This document shows, piece after piece, positions 29,141 to 38,203 of a stretch of 54,742 bases of DNA. A program made the position numbers and the translations under genes. Under the pieces are notes generated by a model. That model saw only the letters and a program-made list of their open reading frames with translations, ran no database searches and had not been told where the DNA came from. This stretch comes from Gammaproteobacteria bacterium (GTDB taxonomy: Bacteria > Pseudomonadota > Gammaproteobacteria > HK1): NCBI GenBank assembly GCA_022824305.1, contig JAJEAD010000044.1:1-54742 (forward strand), written 5' to 3'. Position 1 is the stretch's first letter; every line of letters starts with the position of its first letter.

Positions 29141-30186
29141 GAGGGACCGGCGCCGCCTATCGGCGAATCCTCACGAGCGCGTTCCTGCTCTCGGTGGTCG
29201 TGAGCACGCTCGGCGCCTACGTGCGGCTCTCCGACGCCGGGCTGTCCTGCCCGGACTGGCCGGGCTGCTACGGGCAGATCGGGGTCCCCGACGCGTCCGA
29301 AGCCCCCGCCGCGCAGGCCGCGTTCCCGGAGCGGCCGCTGGACCGGGTCCGCGCCTGGAAGGAAATGGCGCACCGATACGCGGCGGGTCTGCTGGGGGTG
29401 CTGATCCTGGCCCTCGGCGTGCTCGCGTGGCGCCGGCGCCGCCCCGGTCGCGTTCCCGTGGCGCAGCTCTTCCTGATCGCGCTGGTGGTCTTCCAGGCCC
29501 TGCTCGGGATGTGGACGGTCACATTGGGCCTCGCGCCCCTGGTCGTGACCTCCCACCTGGTGGCGGGCCTCGCCACGGTGGCGCTGCTGTGGTGGCTTCG
29601 CCTGCGCGAGAGCGCCTTCTCGCGCGCAGAGGGCCCGTCTTTCCGGGACCGGGGGGTGTCCGGCCTCCGAGCCTGGGCTCTCGGAGCGCTGGTGGTGATC
29701 GCGGTGCAGATCACGCTGGGAGGCTGGACCAGCGCGAACTACGCGGCCCTCGCGTGCCCGGACTTCCCTCTGTGCCAGGGCCGTCTTCTTCCTCCGCTCG
29801 ACATATCTGCCGCTTTCACGTTGTGGCCGGACGCCGCCGGCGGCGACTTCGAAGGCGGCGTCCACGACAACGACGCCCGCGTGACCATCCACGTCACTCA
29901 TCGTCTCGGGGCCGTCCTCACCCTGCTCTACGTCGGTGTTCTCGCCCTTCGCGCGTTCTCTTCCGCCGGGGCGCCACGCCTCAAGGCCGCCGTCGGGGCA
30001 CTGCTCGCCGTGGTCGTTGCGCAGGCCGGTCTCGGTGTCGCCAACGTGTTGCTCGGCCTGCCGCTTCTCCTCGCGGTCGGGCACAATTTCGGCGCCATTG
30101 TCGCGCTGCTCGCGGCTCTCACTGTGTACCATATGGCGCTTCCGCCCCACCCCGGGATTGCGGTCAGGGACGAGGCGCACCCTTGA
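29137..30186 (+). CDS. ctaA: Heme A synthase (COX15/CtaA)
   Basis: 349 residues with eight TM segments in two similar halves. It oxidises the C8 methyl of heme O to formyl, producing heme A. VVVSTLGAYVRLSDAGLSCP opens the first half with the DWPGCYG motif, and MAHRYAAGLLGVLIL supplies His ligands. The second half repeats this: VAVQITLGGWTSANYAALAC-type (here IAVQITLGGW), DFPLCQG, and IHVTHRLGAVLTLLYVGV. Cysteine pairs in both external loops are kept (SCPDWPGC, ACPDFPLC). It overlaps SURF1 by 4 nt and ctaB by 4 nt. Confidence 0.96.
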   Translation: MRGTGAAYRRILTSAFLLSVVVSTLGAYVRLSDAGLSCPDWPGCYGQIGVPDASEAPAAQAAFPERPLDRVRAWKEMAHRYAAGLLGVLILALGVLAWRRRRPGRVPVAQLFLIALVVFQALLGMWTVTLGLAPLVVTSHLVAGLATVALLWWLRLRESAFSRAEGPSFRDRGVSGLRAWALGALVVIAVQITLGGWTSANYAALACPDFPLCQGRLLPPLDISAAFTLWPDAAGGDFEGGVHDNDARVTIHVTHRLGAVLTLLYVGVLALRAFSSAGAPRLKAAVGALLAVVVAQAGLGVANVLLGLPLLLAVGHNFGAIVALLAALTVYHMALPPHPGIAVRDEAHP

Positions 30187-31082
30187 ACGATCACAGCGCC
30201 GTCCTCGGCGAGTCCCCCCTCTGGAGGGAGTACCTCGAGCTCACCAAGCCGCGTGTGGTGACGGTGCTCGCCTTCACTGCTCTGGTCGGCGTCTGCCTGG
30301 CGAGCCCCGGCGCGCTGCCGCTGGATACCGCCGCCTTCGCCCTGCTCGGCATCAGCCTCGCCGCGGCCGCCGGCGGCGCGGTCAACCACGTGGTCGACCG
30401 CCGGGTGGACGCCCTCATGCCTCGCACCCGCCAGCGCCCGCTTCCGCAGGGCCGGGTGACGAGCGGCGCCGCGCTGGCCTTCGCGGCGGGGCTGGGCGCG
30501 CTTGCGACGCTGCTGCTCGGCACCTTCGTGAACTGGCTCACGACGGCGCTCACTCTCGCCTCCATGGTGGGGTACTCGGTCGTCTACACGATGTACCTCA
30601 AGCGGGCGACGCCCCAGAACATCGTCATCGGGGGAGCGGCGGGCGCGATGCCGCCGGTGCTGGGCTGGACCGCGGTGACCGGCACCCTGGACGGCGAGGC
30701 CTGGCTCCTGTTCCTCATCATCTTCGCCTGGACTCCGCCGCACTTCTGGGCGCTGGCAATCGAGCGGCGGGACGAGTATGCCCGGGCCGAGATCCCGATG
30801 CTCCCGGTGACGCACGGGATCCCCTTCACCCGGCTGCAGATCCTTCTCTACACCGTGATGCTGTTCGGGGTGAGTCTGCTGCCCTTCGTCGCGCGCATGA
30901 GCGGCGGGGTCTACCTGGCCGGAGCGGTGATTCTCGGCGGCGCCTTTCTCTACCAGGCCGTCATGCTCTATCTCGGGCGCGAACGGGAGCGGCCCATGAA
31001 GGTGTTCGGATTCTCGATCTACTACCTGCTCGGGCTCTTCGCGTTTCTTCTCGCGGACCACTATCTGGCGATGGCGGGCTGA
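30183..31082 (+). CDS. ctaB: Protoheme IX farnesyltransferase (heme O synthase)
   Basis: 299 residues, a UbiA-type membrane prenyltransferase that farnesylates heme B to heme O, the step before CtaA. It starts at TTG 30183, overlapping the ctaA stop (TTGA). The LTKPRVVTVLAFTALVGVCL start and the Asp-rich motif NHVVDRRVDALMPRTRQRPL (about residues 72-91) are diagnostic. Further loops are YTMYLKRATPQNIVIGGAAG and FAWTPPHFWALAIERRDEYA. It is the last cox gene; the Sco copper chaperone that usually follows in relatives is missing here. Confidence 0.96.
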   Translation: MNDHSAVLGESPLWREYLELTKPRVVTVLAFTALVGVCLASPGALPLDTAAFALLGISLAAAAGGAVNHVVDRRVDALMPRTRQRPLPQGRVTSGAALAFAAGLGALATLLLGTFVNWLTTALTLASMVGYSVVYTMYLKRATPQNIVIGGAAGAMPPVLGWTAVTGTLDGEAWLLFLIIFAWTPPHFWALAIERRDEYARAEIPMLPVTHGIPFTRLQILLYTVMLFGVSLLPFVARMSGGVYLAGAVILGGAFLYQAVMLYLGRERERPMKVFGFSIYYLLGLFAFLLADHYLAMAG

Positions 31083-31235
31083 ACGCGCGGACGGGAGCCC
31101 GTTCGACCCGCCCGCGCTCCTCGTTGCCGCCGGCGTGATCGCTCCACCCGCCGGAAGCGGCGTATTGAGCCCCGCGAGCCGCCGAGAAGGGTCAGGACGC
31201 GGCCGGCGCTGCAATTGCCGGCGGGCAACGCGCCC

Positions 31236-32090
31236 TCAGGTCTCGATCGATCTCCGCAGCTTGCGCAGCGCGTTGCCTTCGAGCTGGCGTACCCGCTCGG
31301 CGGAGATGCCGTAGCGGTCCGCCAGAGCCTGAAGGGTCGTCTTCTCTTCCCTGAGCCAGCGCTCGGTGATGATGGCCCGATCTCGATCGTTCAGCTCGCG
31401 GACCGCCGCCTGCAGGGCCTGCCGGCCGTGGGCTTCCCAGTCCTCCCGCTCGACCGTTTCGGCGGGCTCGTAGCGAAGATCCTGCAGGTAGCGGGCCGGC
31501 GCCGCGTGCTTGTCGACGCCGTTGTCTTCCGGACAGCCATCGTAGGCGTCGTCGTGAGCGCTCAGGCGTTGCTCCATCTCCAGAACCGTGTCGGGGCTCA
31601 CTCCGAGATCCCTGGCTACCGCGGCGACCTCTTCCCGGTTCAGCCACCCGAGTCTCTTCTTGGCGCTGCGGAGATTGAAGAAGAGCTTTCTCTGGGCCTT
31701 GGTGGTCGCCACCTTCACGATGCGCCAGTTGCGCAGGATGTACTCGTGGATCTCGGCCCGTATCCAGTGGACCGCGAAGGACACCAGGCGCACTCCCATC
31801 TCCGGGTCGAAACGCTTGACCGCCTTCATGAGCCCGACGTTGCCTTCCTGAATCAGGTCCGCCTGGGGCAGACCGTAACCGTCGTAGCCACGCGCAATGC
31901 GCGCCACGAAGCGCAGGTGCGAAAGCACCAGTCGCCAGGCGGCATCGAGGTCGTTCGAGTTCCGGAAGCGCCGGGCGAGCTCGTGCTCCTCTTCCGCGCT
32001 CAGCATCGGCATGTCGTAGACCGCGTGCCGATAGGCATCCAGGCTGCCGAGCGGCAGGGCGGCCAGGGAGCGATCCAGGGGAATCGTCAC
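31236..32090 (-). CDS. rpoH: RNA polymerase heat-shock sigma factor (sigma-32)
   Basis: 284 residues from GTG 32090. It directs RNA polymerase to heat-shock promoters. Region 1.2/2 has [20 protein letters not shown], and region 2.3-2.4 has [20 protein letters not shown] and [20 protein letters not shown]. The RpoH box, [20 protein letters not shown] (about residues 127-146), identifies sigma-32. Region 4.2 is [26 protein letters not shown] operator overlaps its promoter, suggesting HrcA repression. ftsE and ftsX, normally just upstream, are absent. Confidence 0.97.
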   Translation of the reverse strand: MTIPLDRSLAALPLGSLDAYRHAVYDMPMLSAEEEHELARRFRNSNDLDAAWRLVLSHLRFVARIARGYDGYGLPQADLIQEGNVGLMKAVKRFDPEMGVRLVSFAVHWIRAEIHEYILRNWRIVKVATTKAQRKLFFNLRSAKKRLGWLNREEVAAVARDLGVSPDTVLEMEQRLSAHDDAYDGCPEDNGVDKHAAPARYLQDLRYEPAETVEREDWEAHGRQALQAAVRELNDRDRAIITERWLREEKTTLQALADRYGISAERVRQLEGNALRKLRRSIET

Positions 32091-32135
32091 GTCGGGAGGA
32101 TCCTCGCGAGTGCCGTTTTTGGCGGCTCCGAGAGG

Positions 32136-32165
32136 ATCTTAGCACTCGCCTGCCGAGAGTGCCAA
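32136..32165 (-). promoter_or_regulatory. Sigma-70-type promoter of rpoH
   Basis: Minus-strand TTGGCA (32160-32165, 5/6), an 18-bp spacer and TAAGAT (32136-32141, 4/6). Predicted start near 32129, leaving about 39 nt of leader before the GTG. The leader has GAGGA as a ribosome-binding site. The CIRCE operator covers the -35, the spacer and half of the -10. Confidence 0.6.
32139..32165. promoter_or_regulatory. CIRCE element (HrcA operator) on the rpoH promoter
   Basis: TTAGCACTC (32139-32147), a 9-bp spacer GCCTGCCGA, and GAGTGCCAA (32157-32165). The CIRCE consensus is TTAGCACTC-N9-GAGTGCTAA, so 17 of 18 arm bases match and the spacer length is exact. CIRCE is bound by HrcA, which normally represses groESL and hrcA-grpE-dnaK. 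Its location over the promoter elements suits steric repression. HrcA itself is not in the window. Confidence 0.85.
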
Positions 32166-32194
32166 AGTCCACGGCGACGGCTTCCGCCGGCGAC

Positions 32195-32290
32195 CGTACA
32201 GTACCGATTCTCGGGAGATTCGCGCGTCAAGATGCCGTGGCAGCGGGCCGCACGGACTCAAGAGGCTCTGAAGGGCGAGCCGCATTCGGT
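32195..32290 (-). repeat. Intergenic repeat copy C (truncated)
   Basis: Forward on the minus strand. The plus-strand block CGTCAAGATGCCGTGGCAGC, then GGGCCGCACGGACTC and GCTCTGAAG, matches the intact copy (33443-33503) closely. The outer terminal repeats are lost or too diverged to see. It lies between rpoH and ftsY, where ftsX and ftsE would be expected. Confidence 0.7.
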
Positions 32291-32343
32291 CCGCCCTCCC
32301 TGCGAGGCTCGAGCTCGCCGTTTTCGGGGGCGCCGGCGGCGCC

Positions 32344-33306
32344 CTATCCCTCGAGCAGGGCGTCGACGAATTCGTTCGCGTCGAAGTCCCGCAAGTCGTC
32401 GAGGCCTTCTCCCACCCCTACGTATCGAATCGGTATCTCCAGCGTCTGGGCGATGGCGAAGATGATGCCGCCCTTGGCGGTGCCGTCCAGCTTGGTGAGG
32501 ACCAGGCCGCTCACTTCGACCGCCTCGGTGAACTGTCGGGCCTGGACCAGGGCGTTCTGGCCCGTGCTCGCGTCGATGACGAGAAGGGTTTCGTGGGGCG
32601 CGTCGGGATCGAGCTTCTTGATCACCCGGCGCACCTTCTTCAGCTCCTCCATCAGCCCGGACTGGGTGTGGAGGCGCCCCGCGGTGTCCGCGATCAGCAG
32701 ATCCGTTCCGCGCGCACGAGCCGACGACAGCGCGTCGTAGACGACCGACGCCGAGTCGGCGCCGCTGTGCTGGGCGATGACGGGAACGTTCAAACGCTCG
32801 CCCCAGGTCTGCAGCTGCTCGATCGCGGCGGCCCGAAAGGTGTCGCCCGCCGCGAGGAGCACTCGCCGTCCGTCGTGCTTGAAGCGGTGAGCGAGCTTCG
32901 CCGCGCTGGTGGTCTTTCCGGTGCCGTTGACCCCGACCATCAGGATCACGAAGGGAGCGGCATCGGAGACGCGGAGCGGCCGGCACACCGGCGCGAGAAT
33001 CTCCACCATCGCCTCGCGAAGGGCCGCGCCCAGCGCCGCCTCGTCGCCGGCACGTCCGGCGGCGGCCCGGCGGCGCAGATCGTCGATTATCCGCCGCGTC
33101 GCCTCGATGCCCACATCGGCGCTGAGGAGCACCGTCTCCATGTCCTCGACGAGCTGCTCGTCGAGGACCCTGCGTCCGGCGAGCAGGGCGCCCAGGCGGC
33201 CGACGAGCGCGCTTCGGGTGCGTCCGAGCGCTGCCTTCAGGCGGCCGAAGAAGCCTCCTGCCTTGCGCGCGCCATCGCGCGCCGAGTCTGTGCGGGTGAA
33301 GGGCAC
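32344..33306 (-). CDS. ftsY: Signal recognition particle receptor FtsY
   Basis: About 320 residues. It is the SRP receptor GTPase at the inner membrane, pairing with Ffh to hand ribosomes to SecYEG. The N domain (GFFGRLKAALGRTRSALVGR) is followed by the G domain: P-loop MVGVNGTGKTTSAAKLAHRF (about residues 126-145), DTFRAAAIEQLQTWGERL, DTAGRLHTQSGLMEELKKV, TKLDGTAKGG and YVGVGEGLDDLRDFDANEFV. The long acidic A domain of E. coli FtsY is lacking, common in many bacteria. The frame runs on upstream into repeat copy D, but those residues are not FtsY-like. GTG 33306 is chosen without a clear ribosome-binding site. Confidence 0.93.
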   Translation of the reverse strand: MPFTRTDSARDGARKAGGFFGRLKAALGRTRSALVGRLGALLAGRRVLDEQLVEDMETVLLSADVGIEATRRIIDDLRRRAAAGRAGDEAALGAALREAMVEILAPVCRPLRVSDAAPFVILMVGVNGTGKTTSAAKLAHRFKHDGRRVLLAAGDTFRAAAIEQLQTWGERLNVPVIAQHSGADSASVVYDALSSARARGTDLLIADTAGRLHTQSGLMEELKKVRRVIKKLDPDAPHETLLVIDASTGQNALVQARQFTEAVEVSGLVLTKLDGTAKGGIIFAIAQTLEIPIRYVGVGEGLDDLRDFDANEFVDALLEG

Positions 33307-33640
33307 TCGTGGAGGGAGGAGGGTGGCGAAGGGGCTTAAGGACCCCTGCGGGGCGGGCCATCGTAGCACGGGGCCGAGTCGCGAGACCTTCGTTCGTGCC
33401 AGCGTGGCGCGCTGGCCGCAGTGTTTCCCCGGTTTTCGGAAGCTTCGGGCGTCAAGATGCCGCGGTAGCGGGTCGCACGGACCGAGAGACGCTGAAGTCG
33501 TAGCCGGCACCACGGCGAAGGGGCTCGAGCGAGTACGGCCCGCTGCCATGAACAGATTGGAGTCCGCCAGCCAAGAAAGGGGGGAAACATTGCGGCTAGG
33601 ATCCGCCGTGGAGCACGGGCTCGCTCCGCGGGGCGGCGGG
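33307..33640. other. ftsY-rsmD divergent intergenic region
   Basis: 334 bp between divergent ftsY and rsmD, more than half of it occupied by the intact repeat copy D (33415-33596). The remaining 33307-33414 and 33597-33640 should contain both promoters. I see no strong sigma-70 match, so promoters may lie inside the repeat. Confidence 0.6.
33415..33596 (-). repeat. Intergenic repeat copy D (intact, MITE-like)
   Basis: 182 bp with 16-bp terminal inverted repeats: GCCGCAGTGTTTCCCC at 33415-33430 and GGGGAAACATTGCGGC at 33581-33596, 15/16 complementary. The interior includes an AGATTGGAGTCCGCCAGCC block shared with copy A and a GTCAAGATGCCGCGGTAGCG block shared with copy C. The termini are shared with copy B. 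No coding capacity and no clear target-site duplication are visible. It fits a non-autonomous mobile element or an intergenic repeat; no transposase is in the window. Confidence 0.8.
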
Positions 33641-34219
33641 TTGACGAAGGGGCCGAGGATCATCTCCGGGAAGTGGCGGAAGAGGCGCCTGCGTTTCCCT
33701 CCCGGAAGCCGGGCCCGGCCGACGCCGGATCGGGTCAGGGAAACCCTGTTCAACTGGCTCGGTCCGCGGGTGAGCGGCGCTTCCTGCCTCGACCTCTTTG
33801 CCGGCAGCGGCAGCCTCGGCTTCGAGGCGGCGTCGCGCGGCGCGGCGAGCGTCACCATGGTGGAGATCGACCCGTCGCTCGTGCTCTACCTGCGTGGCGA
33901 GCGCGAGCGCCTCGGGGGGGCGGGAATCGATATCGTGCGGGCGGACTCCCTTCGCTGGCTGCGTGCCGCCGGCGGGCGCTTCGACATCGTCTTTCTCGAC
34001 CCCCCTTTCGCCACTTCGCTGCTCGATCGGAGTTGCCGGGGCCTGTCGGCGTCCGGGTGTCTCGCCCCCGGCGCGTTGCTCTACCTGGAGTGCGAACGGG
34101 CGCGGAACCCTCCTCCGCTTCCGGAAGGATTCGAGATCCTGCGGAGCGGGCATGCGGGGGAGGTGCGCTATCATCTCGCGGGCGGGCAGCCCAGTACCGG
34201 CCCCATGCCCGAACCCTGA
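33641..34219 (+). CDS. rsmD: 16S rRNA (guanine966-N2)-methyltransferase
   Basis: 192 residues. It methylates G966 of 16S rRNA during 30S assembly. GPRIISGKWRKRRLRFPPGS is the N-terminal family motif. The SAM site is CLDLFAGSGSLGFEAASRGA (about residues 48-67), and the catalytic motif IV is FLDPPF (about 120). It precedes coaD by 21 bp, a very common pairing. TTG 33641 is preferred; GTG 33608 would add 11 residues and lies just outside the repeat. Confidence 0.94.
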   Translation: MTKGPRIISGKWRKRRLRFPPGSRARPTPDRVRETLFNWLGPRVSGASCLDLFAGSGSLGFEAASRGAASVTMVEIDPSLVLYLRGERERLGGAGIDIVRADSLRWLRAAGGRFDIVFLDPPFATSLLDRSCRGLSASGCLAPGALLYLECERARNPPPLPEGFEILRSGHAGEVRYHLAGGQPSTGPMPEP

Positions 34220-34714
<495 letters not shown>

Positions 34715-34908
34715 GCGGGACGGGCTTCGGACGTGCCCGGTGCTTCCCTGCGTGCCGGAGCGCGTTCCGGTCGGAGGCGGATGAGCGCGGACCGGACTCC
34801 GCGGGCAAAGTGCATTCGATGACGGCGGAGCCGCATTGCGCTCCGGGCCGACAGGCCGCGGAGGCGCCGGCATCGATGGGCAGCGTCGCGGCAAGCGGCA
34901 GGGGCTGA

Positions 34909-35163
<255 letters not shown>

Positions 35164-35282
35164 GCGGCCGGGGCGCGGACTCCCAGTACTCGCACTCTTC
35201 GCCAGGTACCGGCCCCGCCCTCACGTCGCGCCTCGGGGAACGTCGCCGGACGGGGTGGAACGCCTCGCTCCGCCGGCCGCGG

Positions 35283-36098
35283 TCAATGCTGGCAGCCGGG
35301 GCAGTACCAGGTCGCGCGCTGGCCGATGCGGCGCTGGCGCAGGGGCGTCCGGCAGCGACGGCAAAGTCCGCCTGCGCGCCCGTAGACCCTCAGTCGCGAC
35401 CCGAAGTGCCCGGGCATTCCGTCGGCGGCGGCGTAATCTCGCAAGGTGGTGCCGCCCGCGCCGATAGCCTCCTCCAGCACCTTTCGGATGCACTTCGCAA
35501 GCCGGTGGTAGCGCGGCTGCGAGATCCGCCCGGCGGCGCGCAGCGGATGCACTCCCGCCAGGTACAGGGCCTCGCAGGCGTAGATGTTTCCGATTCCCGC
35601 CACGATGCGGGCGTTCATGATGAAGTTCTTGATCGCAGTCCGGCGATTCCGGGAGCGGCGGTACAGGTAGTCGCCGTCGAACCCCGGCTCCAGCGGTTCG
35701 GGACCCAGCTCGCGCAGCAGCCAGTGTCGGTGCACGTCCCCGCGGCACCACAGCACGGCCCCGAATCGCCGGGGGTCGGTGAGGCGCAGGCAGAGGTCGT
35801 CGTCGACCACGAGATCCAGGTGATCGTGGGGACCGGGGGGCTCTTCGCTCGGTGTCAGGCGCAGGCTTCCGGACATGCCGAGATGCACGATGAGGGTGCC
35901 CTCGTCCGTCTCGAGGAGGAGGTACTTGGCCCGGCGGCGGATCTCCCGAATGCGCCGTCCCGGCAGGTGGGTCTGCACCTGCCGGGCGATCGGCCAGCGC
36001 AGGCGCCAGTGCCGTACCGCGACCCGCGATACGCGCCGGCCCCGAAGCCGCGCCGCAATTCCGCGACGCGTGGTCTCGACCTCGGGGAGCTCGGGCAT
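35283..36098 (-). CDS. mutM: Formamidopyrimidine-DNA glycosylase
   Basis: 271 residues. It excises 8-oxoguanine and FaPy lesions and nicks the AP site. After Met removal the catalytic Pro and Glu are in PELPEVETTRRGIAARLRG. The catalytic Lys is in RRAKYLLLETDEGTLIVHLG (about residue 58). ARIVAGIGNIYACEALYLAG is the helix-two-turn-helix. The C-terminal zinc finger is CRRCRTPLRQR...YCPGCQ. It overlaps the popT stop by one base (TGATG), so the two are coupled. Confidence 0.98.
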   Translation of the reverse strand: MPELPEVETTRRGIAARLRGRRVSRVAVRHWRLRWPIARQVQTHLPGRRIREIRRRAKYLLLETDEGTLIVHLGMSGSLRLTPSEEPPGPHDHLDLVVDDDLCLRLTDPRRFGAVLWCRGDVHRHWLLRELGPEPLEPGFDGDYLYRRSRNRRTAIKNFIMNARIVAGIGNIYACEALYLAGVHPLRAAGRISQPRYHRLAKCIRKVLEEAIGAGGTTLRDYAAADGMPGHFGSRLRVYGRAGGLCRRCRTPLRQRRIGQRATWYCPGCQH

Positions 36099-37006
36099 CA
36101 GGCCCTGGCCGCTGCCCGGGCCAGGCGGTCGAGGGCCAGCACCGCGAGGGCCGCAATCGCGGCGAGAGCGATGCTCGTGAACACTTCGCCGTCGAGCCGC
36201 TCCGGCCATGCCGGGGGCGGCCGCGCCCCGAGCAGGCGCGCCTCCGGCTCCACGGGACCGGCATCGCGGAAGGGCCAGAGCGCGTGCAGGGAGCCGAGCA
36301 CCACTCCCGACATCATGAGCATCGTGCGGCGCCGAAAGCGGTGCAGGCACCACGCGAGCACGCGGCTCGCGAAGGCCAGTCCCAGCACTGCGCCGAGCGC
36401 GAATGGCGCCAGGACTCCGAGGTCCAGCCGGCCGACCGCTCCGAGCACCTGCCCGTACTGGTTGAGGATCAGCAGGACGAAGGCGCCCGAGACCCCGGGC
36501 AGGAGCATCGCGCAGGCCGCGAGCGCGCCGCCGAGCGCCAGCAGCCACGCATTGTCGGGCGATTCCATCGGCGCGACGAAGATCAGCGCGACGCCGGCGA
36601 GAGCGCCCCCGAGGACCCAGGCCGCGTCCGAGGGGCGCAGGGCCGGCAGGGAGCGCAGGAGCAGGAAGAGGGACATTCCGATCAGCCCGAAGAACACGCT
36701 GTAGACAGGTTGCGGATGGTGTTCCAGCAGCGCGGGCAGTCCGATCACCCGCGTGAAGAACCAGAGCGCAGCCGCAACGCCCGCTCCCAGGCAGAGGAGG
36801 AAGGGCGCGTCCACATGGCGGGCCGCCTGCGCGAGGCGGCCACCGCCTGCGAGGCGAATCAGCTCGAGGTCGAACGCGCGAATCGCGGCGATGAGCCGCG
36901 GGTAGATGCCGAGGATCAGAGCCACCGTGCCTCCGCTCACCCCCGGCACGATGTCTGCCGCGCCCACGCAGAATCCCTTGCCCGCGAGCAGCAAGCTTCG
37001 TTTCAT
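36098..37006 (-). CDS. popT: DUF368 undecaprenyl-phosphate translocase
   Basis: 302 residues from ATG 37006 (MKRSLLLAGKGFCVGAADIV), with about eight to ten TM segments. The two DUF368 half-repeats are marked by IVPGVSGGTVALILGIYPRL (about residues 19-38) and LLPGVSGAFVLLILNQYGQV (about 165-184). DUF368 proteins (PopT) were recently shown to be one of two families recycling undecaprenyl phosphate across the membrane for cell-wall precursor synthesis. The substrate here is inferred from the family. It lies between hemE (129 bp upstream) and mutM (1-nt overlap). Confidence 0.9.
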   Translation of the reverse strand: MKRSLLLAGKGFCVGAADIVPGVSGGTVALILGIYPRLIAAIRAFDLELIRLAGGGRLAQAARHVDAPFLLCLGAGVAAALWFFTRVIGLPALLEHHPQPVYSVFFGLIGMSLFLLLRSLPALRPSDAAWVLGGALAGVALIFVAPMESPDNAWLLALGGALAACAMLLPGVSGAFVLLILNQYGQVLGAVGRLDLGVLAPFALGAVLGLAFASRVLAWCLHRFRRRTMLMMSGVVLGSLHALWPFRDAGPVEPEARLLGARPPPAWPERLDGEVFTSIALAAIAALAVLALDRLARAAARA

Positions 37007-37135
37007 CGCGCGACGATTCCGCCGTCCGGGCGCGCTTGCGGGTTCTCCGCCCCGTCTCGCCCGGGAGTCGTCGAGACCCATGCAGTTGGGCCGAATCTCG
37101 TGTTCGCAGGGGCGGGCGGGGACGCAGGCGCGAGA

Positions 37136-38203
37136 TCATTCATGGAAGCGGGGGCTCAGCTCGTGCACGGCGTCGACAGCGGCCGCGACGCGTTCGGGGT
37201 CCATGCCCGGCTGCAGTCCGTGTCCCAGGTTGAAGACGTGGCCCGGCCCGGGCCCGTAGGCTTCCAGGAGCCGCCTCACGTGCTCCCGGATGGTGGCGGG
37301 AGAGGCGTAGAGCACACAGGGGTCGAGATTGCCCTGCAGGGCGACCTGGTCGCCGACCTCCCGCCGGGCACTTCCCAGGTCCACCGTCCAGTCGATGCCC
37401 AGCCCGTCGCAGCCGGTGGCCGCAAGCTCGTGCAGCCACTGTCCGCCGCCCCGGCCGAACAGGATGACGGGAGTGTCCACTTCCGCCTTCAGTCCGCGAA
37501 CGATGCGCTCGAGGTAGGCGAGCGAGAAGGTCCGGTACTCGTGGGGAGCGAGCACCGTCCCCCAGGTGTCGAAGATGAGGAGCGCCTCCGCCCCGGCCTC
37601 GACCTGCGCCCGAAGATAGCTGCGCACCGAATCGGCCAGCACCGCGAGGAGCCGGTGCGCGGCGCGGGGTTCCTCGTAGAGCAGTCCCTTCGCGCGGGCG
37701 AAGTGAAGCGAGGATCCGCCCTCCACCATGTACGTAGCGAGCGTCCAGGGGCTGCCGGCAAAGCCGATGAGAGGGACTCGGCCGCCAAGCTCCGCGCGCA
37801 GCAGCCGCACCGCGTCCATCACGTAGCGCAGCTCCTCCTCGGGGTCCGGGGGGGAGAGGCGCGTGATCTCGGATGCGCTTCGCAGCGGCCGCTCGAAGCG
37901 AGGCCCCTCTCCGTCGGCGAAGTGCAGGCCGAGCCCCATCGCGTGCGGAATCGTCAGAATGTCCGAGAAGAGAATCGCGGCATCGAGGCGGAAGCGGCGC
38001 AGCGGCTGCAGCGCCACCTCGCAGGCGAGCTCCGGGGTGGTGCACAGCGCAAGAAAGCTGCCGGCGCGTGCGCGCGTCGCCCGATACTCCGGCAGGTAGC
38101 GCCCCGCCTGGCGCATCAGCCAGACCGGCGTGCGATCCACGGACCGGCGGGCAAGGGCCCGCATCAGGCGGTGACCCTCCTGGTGGTGTTCCGGTTCAGG
38201 CAT
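37136..38203 (-). CDS. hemE: Uroporphyrinogen decarboxylase
   Basis: 355 residues, full length. It converts uroporphyrinogen III to coproporphyrinogen III in heme synthesis. [20 protein letters not shown] (about residues 23-42) is the N-terminal signature with the substrate-binding Arg residues. [20 protein letters not shown] contains the catalytic Asp. [19 protein letters not shown] and [17 protein letters not shown] follow. ATG 38203 ([13 protein letters not shown]) overlaps the upstream AAA gene by 8 nt. It supplies heme for the oxidase encoded elsewhere in the window. Confidence 0.98.
   Translation of the reverse strand: MPEPEHHQEGHRLMRALARRSVDRTPVWLMRQAGRYLPEYRATRARAGSFLALCTTPELACEVALQPLRRFRLDAAILFSDILTIPHAMGLGLHFADGEGPRFERPLRSASEITRLSPPDPEEELRYVMDAVRLLRAELGGRVPLIGFAGSPWTLATYMVEGGSSLHFARAKGLLYEEPRAAHRLLAVLADSVRSYLRAQVEAGAEALLIFDTWGTVLAPHEYRTFSLAYLERIVRGLKAEVDTPVILFGRGGGQWLHELAATGCDGLGIDWTVDLGSARREVGDQVALQGNLDPCVLYASPATIREHVRRLLEAYGPGPGHVFNLGHGLQPGMDPERVAAAVDAVHELSPRFHE

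Noticed and set aside
33307..33858. N-terminal extension of ftsY to a 504-residue protein
   Set aside because: The extra residues run through repeat copy D and into divergent rsmD, and none resemble the FtsY A or N domain.
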